From: Rhodospirillales bacterium BBD 1991-14
GTDB lineage: Bacteria > Pseudomonadota > Alphaproteobacteria > Kiloniellales > Kiloniellaceae
Direction of reading: 5' to 3'
DNA: 57,142 bases
Assembly: GCA_001657395.1 (NCBI GenBank)
Contig: LYSY01000014.1
Location: 1 to 57,142, forward strand
Both the position numbers and the translations under genes were made by a program. Below are positions 26,602 to 36,900 of the stretch, in pieces. Within the stretch, counting starts at the first letter, position 1; every line of letters begins with the position of its first letter. The notes under the pieces were generated by a model, which saw only the letters and a program-made list of their open reading frames with translations, did no database searches and was not told where the DNA came from.

Positions 26602-27795
26602 ATGGCGAAGATCCTCGTCGGATATGAACTGGGGGCCGGGCACGGTCACGTGCAGCGGCTGATGCCGCTGGTGCGCGCCCTGGAGGCACGCGGTCACGAA
26701 GTCGTCTTCTTCCTGCGCAACATCAAGGAAAACGCCGTTCTGCTGGCCCGCGAGAAGCGTCTGATCCTGCCGGTGCCGGACATGGTTGAGCGGATCGCAG
26801 GCGCCCCCAAGCCCGCACGCCTGGGAAGCTATCTCGACATCATGTGCCACTCGGGCTTCTTTCGGCGCCAGAGCCTTCACGCCGGCATGCTTGCCTGGCG
26901 CGGCCTGCTCGAGCAGGTGCAGCCGGACCTTGTGATCTGCGACCACAGCCCGATCTGCGTTCTGGCCTGCTTCCAGGAACGGCCCGTCGTCCAGGTCGCT
27001 GACGGCTTCACCCTGCCGCCTGCACAAGACGATCTCTTTCCGCCCTTTCGCCCGAACCGCAAGCCCTTGGTCGATCCGCAGCACGTGCTGAACGTCATGC
27101 GCTATGTCCAGGAACACAACCGCAGGCCGGTACCCCAGAGCGTGACCGCGCCGTTCCGGACCGCCGGGCGAATGGTCTGCACGCTCCCGGAACTCGACCC
27201 CTACGCCGCAGAGCGCCAGGACCCGGTGATCGGCCCGGTGGAGGGTTTGCAGCAGCCACAGCCGATGCCCGACGGATCGCGCTTTTTTGCCTACGTCAGT
27301 CTGGAGCACAAGAAGACCAAGCCCTTCCTGCGCGGACTGCGTGCCAGCAAGCTGCCGGGGGAGATCTTCGCCCGCGGCATGACCGACGAGGTCGCAGCGT
27401 CCCTCAAACGGCCGGGCCTCACGGTGCATCGCGAACCTCAGCCAATGGCCGAAGTGATGAAGCGCGCCAGCGTCGTCATTCATCACGGCGGCAACGGCAC
27501 TTGCTGTGCCGCCCTGAGCGCCGGCCGGCCCCAGGTTCTGCTGCCGACCCATATGGAAGCCCGGTTGAGCAGCGACGCGCTGGTCGACCTCGGCGTCGGA
27601 CGCCTGCTGCAGGCCAAGGACCTGGAAAAGGCCCTGCCGGCCGTGCTCGAAGAGGTGATCGCCGACAGGCAGATGGCCGAGCGCGCGCGGGCGCTGGCCG
27701 CCGACATCGAGGCGCGAGACGCTTACCGGCCCGTGGATCGCGTCCTGGAGACCAGCCTCAAGATTCTCGGGGATGCCGCACCAGATCCCGCTTGA
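26602..27795 (+). CDS. GT1-like (MGT/UGT superfamily) glycosyltransferase, paralog 2
   Basis: 397 residues from ATG with AGGACAGG upstream, 43 nt after paralog 1, hence the same operon. Same fold: GYELGAGHGHVQRLMPLVRA, VQPDLVICDHSPICVL, ADGFTLPPAQDDLFPPF, and the canonical donor loop HHGGNGTCCAALSAGRPQVL near residues 294-313. Unlike paralog 1 it keeps HHGGNGT. The pair may act in sequence on one acceptor. It is the last plus-strand gene before the minus-strand adhesin island. Confidence 0.86.
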   Translation: MAKILVGYELGAGHGHVQRLMPLVRALEARGHEVVFFLRNIKENAVLLAREKRLILPVPDMVERIAGAPKPARLGSYLDIMCHSGFFRRQSLHAGMLAWRGLLEQVQPDLVICDHSPICVLACFQERPVVQVADGFTLPPAQDDLFPPFRPNRKPLVDPQHVLNVMRYVQEHNRRPVPQSVTAPFRTAGRMVCTLPELDPYAAERQDPVIGPVEGLQQPQPMPDGSRFFAYVSLEHKKTKPFLRGLRASKLPGEIFARGMTDEVAASLKRPGLTVHREPQPMAEVMKRASVVIHHGGNGTCCAALSAGRPQVLLPTHMEARLSSDALVDLGVGRLLQAKDLEKALPAVLEEVIADRQMAERARALAADIEARDAYRPVDRVLETSLKILGDAAPDPA

Positions 27796-27861
27796 ACAGG
27801 GATCGGGCTCTGGCCGGCAGCACGCCGCGGCGGCGCCGATCCGGCATGGTCGTGCCGGAGG

Positions 27862-28611
27862 TCACGTACCACCGCCCGGCTGGCCGGCAGTGCCTCTGGA
27901 AAAGACATTTGGCGCCGGACTGCGATCGTCATGCAGGACATCAAAGCCTATCGGCAGGACGAGGCCCGCACGCCTCCTGCACGTCACCTGGCGCGGACTC
28001 TTCAGGACGCGCAGGCGGGAGGCTGAAAAATTGGCGGCGAAGGTGTCGATCCCCGTCTCGCTTGGAGTTCCGGCAAGAAACACCAGATTGACGGCAAGTT
28101 TCGCCGAAACGTCCGAACCAAGTTCCCAGGGCACCGCGCCCGGAAATCGGAACTGGCTCTGAAGCGCACCCCCTGCATCCAGAAATGCGCCGGTCACGAT
28201 CGCGACCAGTGCACTGCCGACCGCAATCGATTGCTCATAGAGCATCAGAACGCCGCGCGGCGGGATCTCATGGTTGCCGGGGATTGCAAGTGAAATGACC
28301 TTTCCGCCCGGGTTGAGAATCTCGACAGTGAGCCCCGCGGCTCCAATCGCGGCGTCGGATCGATTCTGGAACTGAAGGACATTCAGGCGCGGCTGATCGG
28401 CCAGCCCATTGTAGTCTGGGCCGACAAGCACTCCGGGCAGGGTCGGGATCGAAACGCCAAGCCCGATTTCACTGATCACCAGCGCGGTGGGATTAGGCCT
28501 GGAACTGTATTGGGTGGTCGTCCTGACCGACGGCGGCCGTGCTGCCTGCATCCGGGTACGCTCCAGGGTCCGCCGAGCACCCGAATTCGGCGCCCGCGCC
28601 GCGTCTCCCAA
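27862..28611 (-). pseudogene. Remnant of an adhesin gene: isolated lamin-tail-like domain
   Basis: The frame encodes 249 residues. Residues about 43-203 match the lamin-tail-like domain of the two neighbouring adhesins block by block: VISEIGLGVSIPTLPG versus LINEIGVSARLKVPDLPG, LTVEILNPGGKVISLAIPG versus LTIEILNPAGEVVVLSIPDG, and DTFAANFSASRLRVL versus DTFAANVTQDDLGGL. The retention module, RTX repeats and secretion signal are missing. The first ~40 and last ~45 residues are Arg/Pro-rich, unlike adhesin sequence. It lies directly downstream of the 1501-aa paralog. Most likely a decayed third copy; a small standalone protein cannot be excluded. Confidence 0.6.
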
Positions 28612-29029
28612 CGCGTCGTTGAATTGCCCCTGGATCTATGGGTCAGTCGGCTCACCGCCGGCCATGGTTCAACCAAAAAGGAAGAATCTCTGCGCTTCAG
28701 GCCCCGCAACCAGTCAGGCCGTGTCCGGTCAGCTGCACCTGGACGCGATTGCGCGATAAATACTTCAATATATTCAATAGTTTACAGAATACTTGCATCC
28801 CCTGCGAAGCTTGCGCCGGCACAACACTGCGGGGAACTGCAATCTATGCGCGACTTAAACGTTAAGCAGAAGGGTTGCCGAGCAGGCCGGCAGCGGTGAC
28901 CGGCAAGGCGACGAAGGCGCCGCTTTGGCAAATGTGGAGATCGCCGGCTGAAAACCCCCTCGGGGCCGACCGCCGGTCCCAAGCCCCGGCCAAACGATCA
29001 TGGCCTGAATGGGCCCCGTTGCGGCGCGT
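28612..29029. other. Intergenic stretch with an A/T-rich core
   Basis: No protein-like frame. It contains a markedly A/T-rich segment at about 28755-28797, with AATACTT twice about 26 bp apart, within GC-rich DNA. It could be an old promoter for the remnant at 27862-28611. No strong terminator is seen for the adhesin gene ending at 29030, although weak inverted repeats (CCTGAA/TTCAGG) flank 29004-29033. Confidence 0.4.
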
Positions 29030-32000
29030 TCAGGTGATCACGATGATCTGGGCCGCAGGGTCGTTCACAAGATCCTCAATGGAAGCGACCGACCCGGTCC
29101 CGGCACCGAGGAAGGTGACCGACGATCCGTTGGTCAGGGAGACCGTCACGTCATTGCCGGCGCCCGCATCGACAACCGAAGCGATGGAGTTCAACAGATC
29201 ATCGAGATCGACGTCCGTGTCGCTGTCCTGGTCCGTCACGCCGGAGAAGATCAGGCGGTCGTCGGAACTCGAGAAGTCGGTGACAATGTCGTCCCCTTCG
29301 CCTGTTGGGTCTTCAACGCCACCGAACAGGAAACTGTCAGTGCCCGCGCCGCCGGTCAGCGTATCGTCGCCGAACCCGCCAGCAAGGGTATCGTCGTCGT
29401 CGCCCCCGAGCAGCAGGTCGTCGCCGGAATCGCCGATCAGGACATCGTCGCCCCCATCGCCGTAGATGGTGTCGTCTCCACCCAGAGTGTCGTCGCCGGA
29501 CGAATCGCCGAAAACCGTGTCGGCGCCCCCACCGCCCCGGATGAGATCGTCGCCGCCGTCCGACACTTCGGCGATGCCGCCGTCCAAGGCCAGAGCATCG
29601 CCGGCGATGAGGTCGTCGCCGGCACCGCCGTCTATGGTGTCGTCGCCACCCTCGGTCACCGACGCGAGCCCCCCGTCGCTCAGCGCGTCGCCGGCGATGC
29701 TGTCACGCGAGCCGCCGCTGCTGATGCTGTCGTCACCCGCCGCCGGGCCGTCGTTCACCACTTCAGCGCTCCCGCCATCAAGCGCAAGGGCGTCCCCGGA
29801 GATAACGTCCTGGCCCTGGGCGCTGACAATGATGTCGCTGCCGGCCAGGGCCGCCACGGCAGCCGAGGTGTTCGTGACCCGTGCCGCAGCGCCGCCCCGC
29901 GCCAGGGCATCCCCTGCGATGGTGTCGCGCCCGTCACCGGAGACAAGCCTGTCGCTGCCGGCCGCTCCGTCGGCCTGGGCCGTGTTCTCAACCTCTGCCG
30001 AGCCGCCCAGGCCACCCTCGACAAGGGCATCGCCGGCAATCAGGTTGTTGCCTCCCTGGCCGGAGACCACATCGCTGCCCGCCGTACCGCCATCCGCTAC
30101 ACTCATCGCGTTGGCCGTTGGCGTGCCGGCGGGCGCAAGCGCCATGGCATCGCCCGAAAGGACGTCCGCCGCGCCGTCGCCGCTGACGGTGTCGTCACCC
30201 GCCGAACCGCCGTCGGAAGCCTCGGACCTCGCCATGGCACTGGCCGTCTCGCCACCGCGCGCGAGCGCGTCTCCGGCTATGCTGTCGAAGCCGTCAATGC
30301 CGCGGATGCTGTCGTCCCCGGCCTCGGCGCCGCTGCCTTCGGCACGGTTGGTGCCATAGGCTGTGGCGTCAAGAGCGCTGATCGCGAGGGCACCGCCAGA
30401 CACCAGGTCGGCCCCTGGGCCAACCAGGATTGTATTGCCGCCCGCAACGCCACCGAGCGCCGTGTTTGCAGCCTCCGCCAACGCCGGGCCTTGGGTCGCA
30501 AGTGCGAAGGCATCGCCGGCCACGCTGTCGGCGCCGCCCCCTCCGCTGACGGTGTCGGCCCCGGCGAGCCCGCCTTCTTCGGCAGTGTTGACAGCATTCG
30601 CTGTCGCCGCCTCGATGCCATTGGCGAAGCTGTCGCCTGCAGTCCGGTCTCCCCCGGCACCATCGGAGATACGATCGTTGCCGGCGCGTCCTTCTGCCCC
30701 TGTCGCTCGGTTCTCAACCTCAGCGTCGGCGGAGTCCGCCACGTGGAGAATGTCCCCCGCGATGACATCCCTGCCCGAGCCGCTTGTGATGGTATCGTCA
30801 CCCGCCGTGCCGTCGTTGCCGATGTTTGAAGTGCCTTGGGTCGCCGGAAAACGCGGATCATCCATGGACAGGAAGTCGCCGGAAAGCTTGTTGTTGCCGG
30901 CGCCGCCAAGAATCACGTCGCTCCCTGCGGTTCCACCGTTCTCTGCCTGATTGCTGACCGCTACGCCGCTGCCGGATCCGGCGGCGTAGAGCTCTCCGGC
31001 CATGGTGTCGTTGCCCTCGGTTGCGGTCAGCGTGTCATTTCCAGCAGATGCAGCCGGACCTTCTGCCACGTTTTCGATTGTGGCCTGACTACTGCGCCCG
31101 CCCAGGAGGATGCCCTCACCGGCAATCCGGTTGTAGCCGCTGTTGCCTTCGAGACTGTCGTTGCCTGCCTGACCCGCGGTGGCGAGATTGCGAACCGTGA
31201 GACTGGTCGAATCACCGGCATTCTCAGCCAGGGCCTCGCCAGCGATAACATCACGCGCGCCAAGACCGCGCAGGGTATCGCTGCCAACGGCATCGCCATA
31301 GGCGGCGGTGTTCTCGACGCTCGCATTGGCAACACCGAATTCGGCCACAGCCAAAGCTTCACCAGCCATGCTGTCGAAGCCGTCGAAGCCGTCGGCAATA
31401 TCGTTGCCTGTGGGCACTTCCGGGTCGAAGTCATCGTCGCTATTGGCCACCTCCGCGGTGGCAACGCCAAGCGCGGAGGCCAGGGCTTCGCCCGCAATCA
31501 GATCATCGCCGAGGCCGCCGTCGATGGTGTCGTCGCCCGCACCACCCAGCTGCGCAGCCGTCACGATACCAGGGCTGTCGCCCTCGAAGCGTCCCAACGT
31601 ATCGCCCGCAATCAGGTCGGCCTCCGTGCTGCGCCCGATGCCCGGGTCGAAGTCATCGTCGACACCGCCGATCGGCGCGACGTAACCGAACAGCCGGTCG
31701 TTGCCCGTACCGCCATCGAGCGAGTCCTGCCCGGCGCCACCGATCAGATAGTCTCCGCCGGAGCCGCCGAAAAGCGCGTCCGCGCCGGCGTCGCCGCTGA
31801 GGAAATCATTGTGGTCCTGCGCATCCAAAGCGCTGCCGATCTCCGCCGCCGCCTTTTGCTGGTCCGTCAGGTCTTCAGTGCCGCCATAGAGGGTGTCGTC
31901 ACCGGCCGCGCCGAAAAGAAAGTCTGGGCCCGCGCCGCCTTCCAGCAGTTCGCCGCCGGCCGCTGCGGCCAGAACCGTCTGCCCCGCCAGCGGGCTCGGA

Positions 32001-33529
32001 TTGGCCTGGCCGGGGTTGAGATCGTCGCGCAGCGGGTCGGCCGGATTGGGGTCCCGGCTGGCCCCTTCACTGCCGTCCAGGGTATTCAGCGCGCCGTCAG
32101 TCGGGATGGTGTTGGTGGTCCAGTCGGCTTCGCTGTCGCTGTCGATGGGCGCTCCGGAAGCCGGGTCCCGCTCGTCGAAAGCCCTTGAGAAAACCTGATG
32201 GTCGCCGGTGAAGCGGCCGCCAAAGGTATCAAGGGAAAGGTCCAGATTGTCCGGAACCAGCGTGTTCGGCGTCCAGACCGGGGCAGTCAGCACGCCGAGT
32301 TCGGCGGTTGTGAGGTTCGCCGCGAAGGTGTCCAGTGCATCGCCATCGCCGGAGATCAGGTTCACCGCGATGGGTGCAGCGGTATCGTCGCCGAGCAGCC
32401 AGGGCGCCGCATCGGCAATCTCGAACCCATCCACCACGACACCGGAGGCATCGAAGACGCGGCCGATCACGGTTGCGTCACCGCCCTCGCCCGCCGCAGC
32501 ATCCTGATAGAGCCCCAGGAAACCGCCGGCGGGAATGGTCACGCCATCGGGCAGATCCAACGTCACGACCGCGCCTGCAGGATTGAGGATCTCCAGCGTG
32601 GTCTCGAAGGTTTGAGTATCAGCATCCGTATTGTTGAAGAGCTCTACGAAGTCGTAGAGCATCGCGACGTCGGCAAGGATCACCGGCGCGGGTCCGCCCC
32701 CGGTGCTGTCGTCATCCGGCAGCGCCGGAACGTCCAGTGCGGCAGAGACACCCACCTCGTTGATCAGGAGGGTCGGCGGTACCCCAACGACTTCCGGGTC
32801 GACCTCGGCACCAGCCAGCAGCAGCGTCTCTTCGTCGACAATGTCGATCTCGGGAATCACCGGGACTTCAGGCTCGGTAGCCGTCGCGCCGATCACTCCC
32901 TGGCCCAGCAGGAGGTTGATGATGCTTCCGAGGTTGTCATCATAGGCCGAGGCGCCGGAACCCTGTGCGCCCGGACCGGCCGCCACCACCAGATCCAGGT
33001 CCGGATCGTTGAGGGCCAGCGCCTGTCCGTAGATCAACTGGCCGGCCAGGGTCTGACCGCCGATTTGAAAGCTCGGCCCGCCCCCCTGGCCGATTGCATC
33101 GGCAAAGTCGCTGAAGACGATGCGCCCGCCACCATCCTGGCCGAAATCGAGGATCAGGTCGCGGCCCTGGGTGCTGACCCGTGCGGCCGTCGGGTCGAAT
33201 TCGACAACATAGCTGGCGCCGGGACGGGCCGGTATGGAGATCACCTGGCCGGCGCCGGGTTCGGTCAGAACCTCGGCAGCCCCCGCCTGGCCGAGGACGA
33301 TAACCGACCCCTGTCCGCCAAGGTTCTCCACGGCAGCCCCCGGCTCTGCGGAAAGCGCTACCTCCGCCGGCAGAGATATCGGCTCTGTAGACAGAACAAT
33401 CGGCGGGACGCTGTCGGTCCCCGGCGTGCTGCCCCCGTTGCTGCCCCCGTTGCTGCCCCGGCCGGCGGCCACACCGTCGCCCAGGCCCTCGGATCGCGGC
33501 TCCTGTACATCCATGGTCCCATCTCCCAT
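29030..33529 (-). CDS. LapA-like RTX adhesin, about 1500 aa
   Basis: 1499 residues from the ATG at 33529 (a TTG at 33535 or ATG at 33514 are alternatives; residue numbers below count from 33535). Residues about 70-215 form a LapA-like retention module with VAAG at 184-187 as probable LapG site. About 250-420 is a lamin-tail-like domain (LINEVGVSAALDVPALP to DTFAANLTTAE). After that come RTX nonapeptides, then some 20-25 copies of a ~40-residue RTX-derived repeat (pattern AGxDxI-xGxGxD-xxAGDALA-...-NxA), then a final canonical RTX block (GGAGTDSFLFGG) and a T1SS C-terminal region ending QIIVIT. No cysteine-rich or signal-peptide sequence, as expected for a T1SS substrate. Paralog of the 5545-aa protein upstream. 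Confidence 0.92.
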   Translation of the reverse strand: MGDGTMDVQEPRSEGLGDGVAAGRGSNGGSNGGSTPGTDSVPPIVLSTEPISLPAEVALSAEPGAAVENLGGQGSVIVLGQAGAAEVLTEPGAGQVISIPARPGASYVVEFDPTAARVSTQGRDLILDFGQDGGGRIVFSDFADAIGQGGGPSFQIGGQTLAGQLIYGQALALNDPDLDLVVAAGPGAQGSGASAYDDNLGSIINLLLGQGVIGATATEPEVPVIPEIDIVDEETLLLAGAEVDPEVVGVPPTLLINEVGVSAALDVPALPDDDSTGGGPAPVILADVAMLYDFVELFNNTDADTQTFETTLEILNPAGAVVTLDLPDGVTIPAGGFLGLYQDAAAGEGGDATVIGRVFDASGVVVDGFEIADAAPWLLGDDTAAPIAVNLISGDGDALDTFAANLTTAELGVLTAPVWTPNTLVPDNLDLSLDTFGGRFTGDHQVFSRAFDERDPASGAPIDSDSEADWTTNTIPTDGALNTLDGSEGASRDPNPADPLRDDLNPGQANPSPLAGQTVLAAAAGGELLEGGAGPDFLFGAAGDDTLYGGTEDLTDQQKAAAEIGSALDAQDHNDFLSGDAGADALFGGSGGDYLIGGAGQDSLDGGTGNDRLFGYVAPIGGVDDDFDPGIGRSTEADLIAGDTLGRFEGDSPGIVTAAQLGGAGDDTIDGGLGDDLIAGEALASALGVATAEVANSDDDFDPEVPTGNDIADGFDGFDSMAGEALAVAEFGVANASVENTAAYGDAVGSDTLRGLGARDVIAGEALAENAGDSTSLTVRNLATAGQAGNDSLEGNSGYNRIAGEGILLGGRSSQATIENVAEGPAASAGNDTLTATEGNDTMAGELYAAGSGSGVAVSNQAENGGTAGSDVILGGAGNNKLSGDFLSMDDPRFPATQGTSNIGNDGTAGDDTITSGSGRDVIAGDILHVADSADAEVENRATGAEGRAGNDRISDGAGGDRTAGDSFANGIEAATANAVNTAEEGGLAGADTVSGGGGADSVAGDAFALATQGPALAEAANTALGGVAGGNTILVGPGADLVSGGALAISALDATAYGTNRAEGSGAEAGDDSIRGIDGFDSIAGDALARGGETASAMARSEASDGGSAGDDTVSGDGAADVLSGDAMALAPAGTPTANAMSVADGGTAGSDVVSGQGGNNLIAGDALVEGGLGGSAEVENTAQADGAAGSDRLVSGDGRDTIAGDALARGGAAARVTNTSAAVAALAGSDIIVSAQGQDVISGDALALDGGSAEVVNDGPAAGDDSISSGGSRDSIAGDALSDGGLASVTEGGDDTIDGGAGDDLIAGDALALDGGIAEVSDGGDDLIRGGGGADTVFGDSSGDDTLGGDDTIYGDGGDDVLIGDSGDDLLLGGDDDDTLAGGFGDDTLTGGAGTDSFLFGGVEDPTGEGDDIVTDFSSSDDRLIFSGVTDQDSDTDVDLDDLLNSIASVVDAGAGNDVTVSLTNGSSVTFLGAGTGSVASIEDLVNDPAAQIIVIT
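29520..31640 (-). repeat. Array of ~40-residue RTX-derived repeats in the 1501-aa adhesin
   Basis: Successive units begin AG[NSD]D and contain [AV]AGDA[LF]A or SGDAxA and a conserved Asn-x-Ala. The same unit type forms most of the 5545-aa adhesin. Units are similar at protein level but not identical in DNA. Boundaries are approximate. Confidence 0.75.
32975..32986 (-). other. Candidate LapG cleavage site VAAG in the 1501-aa adhesin
   Basis: VAAG (residues 184-187) followed by PGAQGSGAS, at the same alignment position as TAAGQGPVGTGAT of the giant adhesin. LapG proteins cut [T/A/P]AAG-type sites, so Val at the first position is a mild deviation. Confidence 0.55.
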
Positions 33530-33873
33530 CGCCAAGACCTCGTCCGCGGCGGCTCGGGACAGGTTCCATGGCGCCGCGCAGCGCCCTCCCCAAGAGCACC
33601 TCGCACCGAAGCTGGCCGCACCGCTGACGCGAAAATCTCGGGCTGGCTGAGCGAAAAATCGAGAGACCTATCTGGGGCAATTACGGGGATATGTGTGTGT
33701 TCGCCCGACAATTCGCGCGGAGCTTGCATGACAACATCAGCCCTCCGCTTCAAAGGCGATGGCACCGAAGCAGAGCGATACCAGAAGGCGAACGCTTCCG
33801 GCTTCCGGGCAATCGTTTGAGAAGGCCGCGCCCGAATCCGACATGCGGCACCCTTTCGGAGGGCGGGAGCCAG
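33530..33873. promoter_or_regulatory. Intergenic region upstream of the 1501-aa adhesin
   Basis: About 340 bp between the terminator of the giant adhesin gene and the start of its paralog. Because of that terminator the paralog needs a promoter here. A GAGG motif 8 nt before ATG 33529 can serve as ribosome binding site. No clear -35/-10 or known operator is recognised. Confidence 0.4.
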
Positions 33874-33907
33874 CAAAGAAAAAGGCCCGGCGGTTTCCCG
33901 CCGGGCC
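33874..33907 (-). terminator. Rho-independent terminator of the giant adhesin gene
   Basis: Perfect 10-bp stem GGCCCGGCGG/CCGCCGGGCC (33884-33893 and 33898-33907, loop TTTC), followed on the minus strand by TTTTTCTTT. It lies 28 nt after the stop codon at 33936. Confidence 0.93.
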
Positions 33908-33935
33908 CTGTAAAGGCTGTTTGGAGCTTGGTTTC

Positions 33936-36900
33936 TTACTCGACCACGAGGTTCCCGCTGCCGAGCAGATTGTTGATGATGTCCTCGTTGCTCAGCGAGT
34001 TGCCGGCCGTCAGGTCGATACCCTCCAAGACGATCTGGGTCGACTCGGTTCCGGCACCGCTGCCGTCGATATCGATCGTAATCGTCGTATCGCCGCCTGC
34101 GAAGTTGAAGCTGAGGTAGTCGTCCAGATCGGCACCGTCCGGACCCGCGGGCAGGCCGGTCAGGAGATCCGAGAGATCCATCACGTCGCCCTCGCCGAGG
34201 TCGAAGTCAGTGATGGTGTCGACATCGCCATCGACATCGGCTGCCGCTCCGTCGAAGACGAAGGTGTCGGCACCGCTGCCGCCGGTCATGGTGTCGTTGC
34301 CGAGACCGCCGTTGATGACGTCGTCGCCGCCGTTACCGGTGGCCTTGCTCGAGTCACCGAAGATGACGTCGTTGCCGTCTCCGCCGAAGATCGTGTCGTC
34401 GCCGCCGATCAGATCGATCTCCTCGTCCGATCCCTCGCCGAGCGCCAGCACGTCACCGGAGATGGTGTCGTCGCCCTCGCCGCCGTAGATGAGATCGTCA
34501 CCGCCGAACTTGACCGCAGCCAGGCCGCCGATCGACAGAGCATCACCGGCGATGATGTCGTCGCCGCCGCCGGCCATGATGGTGTCATCGCTGGCCTTGC
34601 TGTCGGCGAAGAGCGCCGTGTCGACATCCCGCTGGGCCGTGGCATCGCCGCCGCCGGTGGCCAACGCATCGCCCGAGATCAGGTCGTTGCCGTCACCCGA
34701 GATGATGAGGTCGCTGCCGACGATGGCCACGGCTGCCGCGGCTGCGGCGTTGTTGTTCACCACCGCGTTGGCGTCCTTGCCGGTCGCCAGGGCGTCACCG
34801 GCAATGACATGGCCGTAGTCGCCCGCCGTGATGGTGTCGTTACCGGCCCGCTGGGTTCCGAAGTCGTCACTCAGCTCTTCGGCATCGTTCACCGCCAGGG
34901 CATCGGCGTTGTCGCCTGTGGTCAGAGCGTCACCGGAGATCAGGGAGCCGAAGAACTCCAGGCTCTCGCCCAGACCGCCTTCGCCACCATCTCCGCCTTC
35001 GCCACCGTCACCACCGTGACCGCCTTCGCCGCCATCGGTGGTGATGACCACCGGCGGCACGACAGGCTGCGGAATGTCGATCACGAAGGGATCGCCGTTC
35101 GGGTTGCCGTCACCGACCGTGATCCTGTCGTTGCCGGCGCTGGCGCCGTCGCCGCGGGCGGTGTTCAGCGCCTGGGCCACGAAGGCCACCGGCACATCCA
35201 CCGTCACATCGGCAATCGACATGGCATCACCGGAGACCACATGCTGGCCGTCGCCGGCGTAGATGGTGTCGTCGCCCGCCTTCGCCGTGGCCGTCGGGCC
35301 AAGCTCCGGATTGAGCGGCGCCTCCACGACCGCATCGTTGCGGGCGATCGCAAAGTCGTTCTCCGCCGCCGTCAGGGCGTCACCGGCAATGGTGTCGTTG
35401 CTCGGGGCTTCGACCGGAAGCACGATGCAGGGTCCGCAGATCGCGAACTGGTTGCCGCCGAAGATCAGATCGTTGCCGGCCCGGGCCACCGCATCCGGAT
35501 TGGAGTCGGAGGTCACGGTCGCGAGGTTCTCGTTGATCGCGTCCTCGCCCGCCACGTTGGTGGTCATGGTGCCGCCGGAGATCAGATCGTTGCCGTCACC
35601 GCCTGCGATGGTGTCGTCACCCGCCACTGCCTTGCCGCTCTTGGAGGCGGTCGCCGTGTTGAAGGTGTTGGCCCCATCGTCCACGTCTTCGCCGACACCG
35701 GTCGCCAGGGCGTCACCGGCGATGACATCGTCCACCGGATCGACCTCAGTGATGTCGATGGACTTGTCACCGATGGTCGCCGTGCCCTTGACAACTTCAG
35801 TGTCGGGATCGCCCGGAGGTCCGGAGAGGACATCGATAACGTTGCCGTTCTCGAACTGGCCGATGTTCAGCACGACCGCGCCGCCCGCCGGGATGGTCAC
35901 CGGATAGTAGACACCGTCCTGCGCACCGGAGGTCGAGCCGACGTACCAGGTGACCTCCTCACCCAGCGGATTGTAGATCCGCATGAAGCCGTCACCATCG
36001 GCCCCGCGGCCGGCCCAGACCAGGTTGTTGCCGCCGTTGCCCGGCACGGTAACGAACTCACCCGGATCGTCGAGGTTCTCATCCACCGGCACCAGCATGA
36101 AGCCGCCGGTGAAGCTGTGGAACACCTCTTCGATCACCACCGGCTCCGGTGCATCACCGTCGTCGACGATGAGGTCGTTGCCGGCCCGCGCGGCGGCGGT
36201 GTCGGTGGCCTCGGCGGTGTTTTCCGCCAGGGCCTCGCCGTAGTCGCCCGAAGCCAGAGCGTCACCGGAGAGGGTGTCGCTGCCGTCACCCGCGTCGATG
36301 GTGTCGTTACCGGCACCGGCCTTGCCGTCGCCCGTCGCCGTCGCGATGTTGACCGTATGGGCCAGGGCATCCTCGCCGGTCGCCAGGGTTCCGCCGGAGG
36401 CCAGGTCGGCCCCGTCGGAGTCGGTGTCGATGTAGTCGCTGCCGGCTTCAGCGAAACCGCCCTCGCTGGCCGTGGCCGTGTTGTTGGCCAGGGCCGTCGA
36501 GCCGTCGCCAGCCGCCAGGGCGTCACCGGCCACGCTGTCATCGCCGTCGGAGGCATAGATGTCATCGTTACCGGCTTCACCGTAGGCACTGTTGCCCTCG
36601 CCGCCATCGGCCGTGGCCTCGTTGTTGGCCGTGGCGTCGCCGCCGTCGACCGCCGAGGTCATGGCATCGCCCGCAATGAGGTCGTTACCTTCGGCCCCGT
36701 CGATGTAGTCGTTGCCGGCCTCGCCGTAGGCCGACGCCCCGAAGCCCAGGCCCAGCGCCATGGCCATCGCCGTGTTGTTGGCAGTCGCCACACCGTTGCG
36801 GTTGGTGGCCAGGGCATCGCCTGCGATCACATCGTCGCCCCAGAAGAACTGGGCATCGTCAGCGAGGATGGTGTCGTTGCCCGCCGTAGCCTCCACATCC

